Shown: one piece after another, positions 58,765 through 64,000 of the stretch | How the letters are laid out: each line of letters opens with the position of its first letter | Numbering within the stretch: position 1 is the stretch's first letter | Assembly (NCBI GenBank): GCA_963838845.1 | Contig: CAWISR010000003.1 | Location: forward strand, 1,488,001-1,552,000 | Source: CAVRXQ01 sp963838845 | Lineage (GTDB): Bacteria; Actinomycetota; Acidimicrobiia; Acidimicrobiales; Bog-793 | Length of the DNA stretch: 64,000 nt | Direction: 5' to 3' | Made by a program: the position numbers and the translations under genes | The notes under the pieces: generated by a model | The model's database searches: none | Told to the model about the DNA's origin: nothing | Seen by the model: the letters and a program-made list of their open reading frames with translations, nothing else

Positions 58765-58968
58765 ATGCGGTTGAGGCGAAGGTGCCAACGCATCGTCAAA
58801 ACTGAGCATGGCCGAGACCAGTGCAACGGGAGTGCTGCATGGTGCGGTTCGCTTCACGCGGGTCACGACGCTTATGTCGTGGAATGTTGCGACCGACACC
58901 GATCAGCGCTCATCGACGCTGAACCGCTCGACGGAAACTCGGAGAAGCTCGTTGAGTACCATGCGTGA
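58765..58968 (+). CDS. Possible small Cys/His-rich protein
   Basis: The candidate has 67 aa, starting at ATG 58765. QCNGSAAWCGSLHAGHDAYV followed by VECCDRHRSALID has a spacing of Cys and His that could bind a metal. The phrase HAGHDAYVVECCDRH looks like small actinobacterial proteins of unknown function. No ribosome site stands out. It may be a real small gene of the island or chance; composition is slightly better than random frames. Confidence 0.38.
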   Translation: MRLRRRCQRIVKTEHGRDQCNGSAAWCGSLHAGHDAYVVECCDRHRSALIDAEPLDGNSEKLVEYHA

Positions 58969-59303
58969 CCTCAAAAGCTAGTGGGGGCAGATCGGCTTGG
59001 CTTTTGCGAGCGGACACATCGGCGGCAGTGCTCGTCGGAGATCTCGCTTAATACTGGACAATCACTCGCGCATCCTGAGCCGTCTGCGTCCGGTCTCCCA
59101 CCCCGATATATCAATCCAACTAAACGGGTGGTGTGTCGCCGACCCGGCGATAGGGGTCACCCACCAATCGTCGGAGTCATCCCAGAGCGCCGGGCACCCT
59201 TTTCTGCCGGGATTACCTGCTACTGCGAAGCGTGCCACAGCCCTTCTTGACAACTGGCAACCGAACGCTGTCGGAGAGTCACCTACAACGAAAGAGGCAC
59301 TGC
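58969..59303. other. Non-coding stretch in the island
   Basis: The 335 bases between the possible small gene and the Ltp-like gene have no convincing coding frame; open frames here have no recognisable features. Composition is lower in GC than the host genes. GAAAGAGGC just before 59304 is the ribosome site of the next gene. Confidence 0.4.
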
Positions 59304-59846
59304 ATGAAGAGGCTCGTACTGGTCGTGGTTGCGATCATCGCAACGGCGCTCGCTCCACTAGCCGTGGCTAGCGCTTCGAGTCACTACACGAGCCGCAAGA
59401 CGGTCAGTTTGACTGGTGGTCAGAGCGTTTCGGTTACCTGTTCTGGAAAGTCCCTTTCAGTGACCAAGTCGGGAAATGTAGCAGTGCTCATCTGCGCATC
59501 ACGGCCAGTCAAGGCGCCCGTAACAACCCCCGCCCTAACGCAGCAAGAGAAGAGCGCAGTGGCGGCAGCCAAACAGTACCTAAGCACGCAGGCCTTTTCG
59601 AAGCAGGGCCTCATTGACCAACTGGACTCGCCGGATGGTAGTGGGTATTCGGTCAACGATGCGACTGTCGCAGTTGACAGCCTCACGGTGAACTGGAACG
59701 CCGAGGCCGTGCAAGCGGCCAAGGAATACCTCCAGACTCAGCCCTTCTCATGCAGCGACCTGATTCAACAACTGGACTCTCCGGACGGTGATCAGTTCAC
59801 AGTCGCTCAGGCTACGTATGGAGCGACGCAGGCAGGCGACTGCTAG
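59304..59846 (+). CDS. Ltp-like secreted protein with two Ltp repeats
   Basis: The product has 180 aa, starting at ATG 59304 with AGAGG 8 bases upstream. The signal peptide is LVLVVVAIIATALAPLAVAS. Two tandem helical repeats follow: AVAAAKQYLSTQAFSKQGLI with DQLDSPDGSGYS, and AVQAAKEYLQTQPFSCSDLI with QQLDSPDGDQFT. This is the Ltp (host cell surface-exposed lipoprotein) repeat, known from a streptococcal phage lipoprotein that blocks DNA entry of related phages. There is no lipobox, so this form is secreted or anchored otherwise. An anti-phage role is inferred from family and island context. Confidence 0.78.
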   Translation: MKRLVLVVVAIIATALAPLAVASASSHYTSRKTVSLTGGQSVSVTCSGKSLSVTKSGNVAVLICASRPVKAPVTTPALTQQEKSAVAAAKQYLSTQAFSKQGLIDQLDSPDGSGYSVNDATVAVDSLTVNWNAEAVQAAKEYLQTQPFSCSDLIQQLDSPDGDQFTVAQATYGATQAGDC

Positions 59847-60122
59847 AGCATCAGCGGTACGCGTAACGATCCACGCATACTTTGCGTCAAAACGAAGACG
59901 ACACCAACTGTTCGCCAATCAGGATCGCGTTGCGTTGATCACCTGAACTCGCAGCCGGTCGGGGACACTCACGAAGGTGACGCTGCGTAATTGTGCAGAT
60001 ATATCCGGAACCCCGTGCCCAAGGGTCCGGGGAGGCCCTGCTCGTCGATGGCATCCCATCGGGACGCAGCCGATGATCCTTTTCGTTTGGCCGATGACGG
60101 ATCAAATCACCGTTTGGCGTAG

Positions 60123-60314
60123 TTAGGAGACGGGTACCTCGTCCTTCAAGTTCTGCCGCAGCCAGGTTCGGACCTCTTCGGCATCCTTGTGTTCGTGAAC
60201 GGTCATCGCGTGATGAGTTGCAGCAGTTATGACCTCGTCTTCCTCACCCGATATGGTGAGCGTGCATCCACTCTCGCTCGGGAAGTCTCGACAATCCGCA
60301 ACTTTTCGGCTCAT
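60123..60314 (-). CDS. DUF1059 family protein
   Basis: The product has 63 aa, starting at ATG 60314 with a GGGGAAG ribosome site (minus strand). DCRDFPSESGCTLTISGEED, then VITAATHHAMTVHEHKD, matches DUF1059, a small family with 'CR...P..C.....G...E(V/L)...A..HA...HG'. The two Cys and the His cluster suggest metal binding. Function unknown. The gene sits alone in the island. Confidence 0.85.
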   Translation of the reverse strand: MSRKVADCRDFPSESGCTLTISGEEDEVITAATHHAMTVHEHKDAEEVRTWLRQNLKDEVPVS

Positions 60315-60751
60315 GGGTGCTTCCCCTTCACTCGTTTGTCTTGGTGATCACATCGCCTTTCAGAGGTGTTGGCGAACGGTACCGTCACAGAAGCGCATTT
60401 TCAATCGGATCAACGCCTGGTACGTGATCAGATCTGGAGATACGGCATCCGCCATTCGACGGGCGCACGGACTTGGATTTCGCGTTTAATCGAGTTCAAG
60501 TAATCGTGCTGATGTTCCGGCAAACGTCGTCTATTGGATCTCCGAGGATCGGGGCGGCAAATCAATCAAGCCGGTGATCGAACCTTCGTCCACCAGACGA
60601 GAGAAGAGTGGTGGGCCGCGCTGCAGGCTGCCCACCGGGACCGCGAAGAGGGCTGACGTCTAGGTAATCGAGAACTATTACCTAGCCGGACTCGTCGAAA
60701 GCCGCGCGAGGATGAAGGCCGTGGCCAAATTCGGTGACGGCGGGGAGACTC
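60315..60751. other. 437-base stretch without a recognised gene
   Basis: No coding frame with family or composition support was found. It contains the start region of the DUF1059 gene on the minus strand, a hairpin-forming sequence at 60661-60684, and the leader of the ClpX-type zinc-finger gene. Probably intergenic island DNA, perhaps remains of degraded genes. Confidence 0.45.
60661..60684. repeat. 8-bp inverted repeat
   Basis: TAGGTAAT at 60661-60668 and ATTACCTA at 60677-60684 are perfect reverse complements with an 8-base spacer. AT-rich and about 70 bases upstream of the ClpX-type zinc-finger gene, it could be an operator or a weak terminator. Confidence 0.4.
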
Positions 60752-60970
60752 GTGAAGTGCTCCTTCTGTGGCAAGTCCATGAAGCAAGTGCAGAAGTTGA
60801 TCGCCGGACCCGGCGTCTACATCTGCGACGAATGTGTCGGACTCTGCGTAGTCATCCTCAAAGAGGAGTCCATTGACGTGGAAGCGCCCCCGCCCAAGTC
60901 AGAGAGAGCGAAGATTGAAGAGCGCCGGGCTTTTCTTAAGGCTTTGCAGCGGGGATCAGGCATTTTCTGA
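60752..60970 (+). CDS. Stand-alone ClpX-type C4 zinc-finger protein
   Basis: The product has 72 aa. GTG 60752 is preferred, with GGGGAG 5 bases upstream; GTG 60734 is alternative. It starts KCSFCGKSMKQVQKLIAGPG and continues VYICDECVGLC, almost the same as the N-terminal zinc-binding domain of ClpX, with Cys spacing x2-x18-x2. The AAA+ unfoldase domain is absent; instead a charged helix of about 35 residues ends the protein. In ClpX this domain binds adaptors and some substrates, so a lone copy may act as adaptor or competitor (inference). Confidence 0.85.
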   Translation: MKCSFCGKSMKQVQKLIAGPGVYICDECVGLCVVILKEESIDVEAPPPKSERAKIEERRAFLKALQRGSGIF

Positions 60971-61020
60971 CGGCGCATAACTTCGCCGAGATCGGTCGGA
61001 GCGTCCATTCCCTCGCGGGA

Positions 61021-61036
61021 TAATTCAGTCCTATTA
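61021..61036 (+). repeat. Short AT-rich repeat, copy 2
   Basis: TAATTCAGTCCTATTA differs from copy 1 at one position. It overlaps the end of the GAF gene by 3 bases and could form part of its 3' region. Confidence 0.45.
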
Positions 61037-61504
61037 CTTAACCCTTATCCGCTCGCGGAGCCGTCGAACCCTCCCGGCGGGAGGCACAAGTTCGTTCTCC
61101 AGTGACTGGGCCTCGCTTGTCAGCACTTCGACGTCGGCCTCGGTGAATGCTGATCGATCTCTCGAAGCTGCAATGAGAGCTCCGATCGCTCGAATACCGT
61201 CCCGCAACGGAACGCTGACGAAGGAAGCGACGCCCAGTCGTCCAGTCGTGGCGTGGTCGACGAACGGGCTCATTTCGGCGTCGTCGCAACGGAAAGGCGA
61301 GCCGCTCAGGAACGAAAGTCCAGTGAGGCTCTCGTTGATGCTCAAGCGGATATCGGGTTCGTCAAGGTCGCCTGCTCGACACGCCTCGACCAGTTCGTCT
61401 CCGACGACGAGAACGACCATGGATCCGTGGGCTTTCGGAATCAGCCGAAGAACCTCTTGCGTGGCCCGCGTCATCGCGACTTGTGCTTCAGGTCGTGTGC
61501 TCAT
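61034..61504 (-). CDS. GAF domain-containing protein
   Basis: The product has 156 aa, starting at ATG 61504; residues upstream of it in frame are not GAF-like. A single GAF domain: AHGSMVVLVVGDELVEACRA, GLSFLSGSPFRCDDAE, VASFVSVPLRDGIRAIGALI and the ending ADVEVLTSEAQSLENELV. No output domain is attached, so it may act as a small-molecule sensor on its own or with a partner. Ligand unknown. Same strand as the recombinase, 156 bases downstream of its stop. Confidence 0.82.
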   Translation of the reverse strand: MSTRPEAQVAMTRATQEVLRLIPKAHGSMVVLVVGDELVEACRAGDLDEPDIRLSINESLTGLSFLSGSPFRCDDAEMSPFVDHATTGRLGVASFVSVPLRDGIRAIGALIAASRDRSAFTEADVEVLTSEAQSLENELVPPAGRVRRLRERIRVK

Positions 61505-61614
61505 GGTCGACCTCGGTTCTCCCTGGGAAACTTGACCCAGTGGACACCCTCGACTTACGACGTTGTTTGGCCGATAGTTGAACAAAACTACCGAGACGCG
61601 GATATATCCACACA

Positions 61615-61624
61615 AGTAATTCAG
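61615..61624 (+). repeat. Short AT-rich repeat, copy 3 (10 bases)
   Basis: AGTAATTCAG is identical to the first 10 bases of copy 1. It lies between the GAF gene and the recombinase gene. Shorter than the other copies and possibly chance. Confidence 0.3.
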
Positions 61625-61660
61625 CCCAAGTTCGCCGAAATCCTGGCCTAGTTTCTGTCC

Positions 61661-62866
61661 TCAATTTCCCGCTGGCTGCCCGTATTCGGTCGTGGTCGCC
61701 TGTGACGAACCTTCCATCGCGCTGAGCGCATCCGCGAGGACGCTCCCCATTGCCTCCGCTGCAAGCTGGTCCCGGGCAGGGACATTCAGGGCATACCGCT
61801 CAGTGATCTCTAAGGCGTAATGCCCGTGGCGCTCCTGAATCGTGCGTGAGTCGATGCCTGCACCGAATAGCTGGGTGACTGAGAAGCGACGGAAGTCGTG
61901 AGGACGTGCATCGATAGGAGGGTCAAGGCGCTCTCCCAGGCGTTCGATATACGGCGTTACTCCCTTGGCACGCGTCGGAGTTTCGCCGCCGTCGATCGAG
62001 ACAAGCCAACCCTTCGGCTCAGGGGACCACGTCGGCCCGAGCCTTTCGCGCAGCCTTTCGAGGTATCCCCCGAGCCATCGCACGCCGACCTCACCAATCG
62101 CCTCGACGCGTGTCTTGTTGCCCTTCGGTGGAACGACCTCGTGTCCGCCAGGAATAGGGACGATCTGCCGCTCGACGCGGATCTGCTGCCGCGCCCAGTC
62201 AACGTCGCCCCACTGGAAACCGCACGCTTCGCCGCGGCGTCCGCCGACGAGACAAAGCAGGAAGATCAGGGTCGCCATGTCATAGTCCTCGTCAAGCTCT
62301 ATCGCGGCCCTGATAAGACGAGTCACGTCCTCGGGGGAGAGCGCATCGCGCGTCTTGGGCTTGCCTGCTCTGACGGTCGCGTTGCTCGCAACGTTCTCAC
62401 TCAGCCGTCCCCATTTCACCGCTTGCGTGAGCGTCGCTGAAACGACCGCGGCAGTGAACTCGACTGTTGTGCTCGCGTACTCGGTCTCGAGTTTCCGATA
62501 GAGCGTGTCAAGGTGGTGGGCCGTCAGCTTGTCGAGCTTCACCTTGCCAAGTGAGGGGATGACTCGCTTTTCAAGGGCGATCCTGTAAGCCGGGACAGAA
62601 GTGAGTGCCTTCTGGCGCTCGATGTTGGCGAGGTATTCGGTCGCTAGCGCCGCGAAGGTCACTGCTCCTCGCTTCGAGACGTCACCTGCTCGGACTTCGG
62701 CGGCGAACTCGCGAAGTGCTTTCTGAGCTTCGGCACGGCCGCCGCGGTTCGCAGACTTGGAGGCTCGGAAGTTGCGACTGATTCGTCGTGTTCCGACCGA
62801 CACTCGCAGCCGCCACAGGCAAGGCGCCACCTCTTCCAGGGTCCCGGTCCCGTATTCACGGCTCAT
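61661..62866 (-). CDS. Tyrosine site-specific recombinase (phage-type integrase)
   Basis: The product has 401 aa, with ATG 62866 preferred (ATG 62887 also in frame). An N-terminal arm-binding region is followed by a core-binding SAM-like domain (ATEYLANIERQKALTSVPAY) and the catalytic domain: LCLVGGRRGEACGFQWGDVD (first Arg), PHDFRRFSVTQLFG (His-x-x-Arg), and HGHYALEITERY (His and nucleophile Tyr). All catalytic residues are present, so the enzyme is likely active. It begins about 50 bases beyond the 3' end of rnpB on the same strand, the arrangement of elements integrated at an RNA gene. Confidence 0.92.
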   Translation of the reverse strand: MSREYGTGTLEEVAPCLWRLRVSVGTRRISRNFRASKSANRGGRAEAQKALREFAAEVRAGDVSKRGAVTFAALATEYLANIERQKALTSVPAYRIALEKRVIPSLGKVKLDKLTAHHLDTLYRKLETEYASTTVEFTAAVVSATLTQAVKWGRLSENVASNATVRAGKPKTRDALSPEDVTRLIRAAIELDEDYDMATLIFLLCLVGGRRGEACGFQWGDVDWARQQIRVERQIVPIPGGHEVVPPKGNKTRVEAIGEVGVRWLGGYLERLRERLGPTWSPEPKGWLVSIDGGETPTRAKGVTPYIERLGERLDPPIDARPHDFRRFSVTQLFGAGIDSRTIQERHGHYALEITERYALNVPARDQLAAEAMGSVLADALSAMEGSSQATTTEYGQPAGN

Positions 62867-62879
62867 CGTTGACAGAATA

Positions 62880-62897
62880 TGGCCCAAATCTGGCCCA
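62880..62897. repeat. Paired TGGCCCA direct repeats between rnpB and the recombinase
   Basis: TGGCCCA at 62880-62886 and again at 62891-62897, 11 bases apart (one helical turn), lie in the short gap between the recombinase start and rnpB. Such phased repeats could be recombinase arm sites or an operator. Confidence 0.4.
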
Positions 62898-62917
62898 GGT
62901 CAAGCATTTGCCCTGGT

Positions 62918-63264
<347 letters not shown>

Positions 63265-63343
63265 TCCATTTTCGCATGCAGACCGCCCATTGCCGCGCGA
63301 ACGCTCCGCCAGGTCTGCGACCTGCACAAGTAGCCTCGGTTCG

Positions 63344-64000
63344 ATGTCTGAAGTTGCAGGCCACGGCGAGCAGCTCGATTTTTCGGCGGTCACGTCGATC
63401 GCCGACGAGGGCGAGCTGTTGAAGCAGAAAATCGAATCCGCGCTCGCTGCGTCGAAGCGTTCCGAGCAGCGAAGAGAGAACTCCGACAGCCGGGGTCGTC
63501 GGCCCGCGCCGCGGCGCCCGCCCGTCGTCGCGACGGAGAGGGTCGAGTCCGATGCCGGAGCCGACGGCGCCGCGCCGGCGCTGTCGATCGCGCAGTTCTA
63601 CGACCGGGTGCACCAGGCGCTCCTCGACGAGTTCCCGGGCGACATCTGGGTCGTGGGTGAGATCCGTTCGATCCGCGAGCGCAAGGGCCACCACTACATC
63701 GAACTCGCCGACGCCGGCAGCGAGCGAACGACCGCAGCCCAGCTCGAGGTCGCGTGCTGGGCCCGGGAATGGCCCCGTGTCCGTGCACAACTCGCCGAGG
63801 CGCAGGTGACCTTGGAACCAGGCCGCGTCGTACGCGTGCGGGGTCGGGTGTCGGTGTGGGAGGGCGGGAGCAAAATCCGATTCAGCCTGATCGAGATCGA
63901 CATCGCCTCGTTGCTCGGTGGCATCGCCGCGGCGCGGCGCAAGCTGCTGGCCGCGCTCGAAGCCGAGGGTCTGCTCGAAACGAACCGGCAGCTCGTGGTG
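63344..64000 (+). CDS. xseA: Exodeoxyribonuclease VII large subunit, N-terminal part (runs off the window)
   Basis: This is an open frame of 219 codons from ATG 63344 to the window end. After about 75 low-complexity residues, the OB-fold domain appears: LSIAQFYDRVHQALLDEFPG, DIWVVGEIRSIRERKGHHYI, ELAD, LEVACWAREWPRV, and VRGRVSVWEGGSKIRFSLIE. It continues RRKLLAALEAEGLLETNRQL, the start of the catalytic region of XseA. XseA with XseB degrades single-stranded DNA. The N-terminal extension is longer than in E. coli. It is divergent from rnpB. Confidence 0.88.
   Translation, partial: MSEVAGHGEQLDFSAVTSIADEGELLKQKIESALAASKRSEQRRENSDSRGRRPAPRRPPVVATERVESDAGADGAAPALSIAQFYDRVHQALLDEFPGDIWVVGEIRSIRERKGHHYIELADAGSERTTAAQLEVACWAREWPRVRAQLAEAQVTLEPGRVVRVRGRVSVWEGGSKIRFSLIEIDIASLLGGIAAARRKLLAALEAEGLLETNRQLVV

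Noticed and set aside
59887..60105. 72-codon minus-strand frame in the island
   Set aside because: No motif, odd composition and no ribosome site; treated as non-coding.
60229..60489. 86-codon plus-strand frame opposite the DUF1059 gene
   Set aside because: It overlaps the well-supported DUF1059 gene antisense and has no recognisable features.
58480..62900. Complete prophage
   Set aside because: Only a recombinase and small accessory genes are seen; no terminase, portal, capsid, tail or lysis genes.

Overview
The window is GC-rich DNA with frequent GTG and TTG starts and many genes overlapping by 1-4 bases. The dcw cluster has sepF, yggT and divIVA behind ftsZ and no ftsA. MurE is meso-diaminopimelate type, IleRS is long (type 2), and there are DUF3040, DprE2-like and polyphosphate glucokinase genes. 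Together these point to an actinobacterium, most likely of class Acidimicrobiia (inference). A secreted G1-type glutamic endopeptidase, a family active at low pH, would fit an acidophile.

Layout. 1-5.1 kb: end of a PIG-L deacetylase gene, dinB, DUF3040 and HNH proteins, a lipoate ligase-like protein, two small membrane proteins and a DprE2-like reductase. 5.1-12.0 kb, minus strand: one tightly packed operon for a group 3b-like NAD(P)-linked [NiFe] hydrogenase in the order hydB, CNBD protein, hydG, hydD, hydA, then protease, hypC, a DMT transporter and a DUF6390-like protein. hydB is split by a +1 frame change. 12.2-19.8 kb, plus strand: a 2-oxoacid:ferredoxin oxidoreductase (porG, porA, porB), a GltD-like flavoprotein carrying its own ferredoxin domains, and a three-gene proton-translocating transhydrogenase. 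Read together, 5-20 kb is a reductant-handling block linking H2, ferredoxin, NADH and NADPH.

19.9-37.9 kb: the division and cell-wall cluster mraZ, rsmH, ftsL, ftsI, murE, mraY, murD, ftsW, murG, murC, murB, ftsQ, ftsZ, pgeF, yggS, sepF, yggT, divIVA. A promoter with three 10-bp-phased MraZ-type repeats precedes it. A perfect 25-bp inverted repeat lies between mraZ and rsmH, and its right arm holds the rsmH start codon. murF is absent from its usual place, and murG is interrupted by a -1 frame change.

37.9-58.5 kb: housekeeping and envelope genes. These are ileS (minus), DUF167, a DksA-type zinc finger with a histone H1-like tail, lspA, rluD, a sigma-70 factor (minus), a histidine phosphatase, a large secreted repeat protein, an Rrf2 regulator (minus), a phosphodiesterase, a cobalamin adenosyltransferase, pepA, ppgK, a lipoprotein and its partner (minus), an IMPase-like phosphatase, a coiled-coil zinc-ribbon protein, a small membrane protein, a G1 peptidase and an SGNH hydrolase.

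58.5-62.9 kb: an accessory island of lower GC and low gene density. It holds an Ltp-like two-repeat surface protein, a DUF1059 protein, a stand-alone ClpX-type zinc finger, a GAF protein and a tyrosine recombinase. The recombinase lies directly downstream of the 3' end of the RNase P RNA gene (rnpB, minus, about 62.92-63.26 kb). The window closes inside xseA on the plus strand. No tRNA, rRNA, CRISPR array or insertion sequence was recognised.
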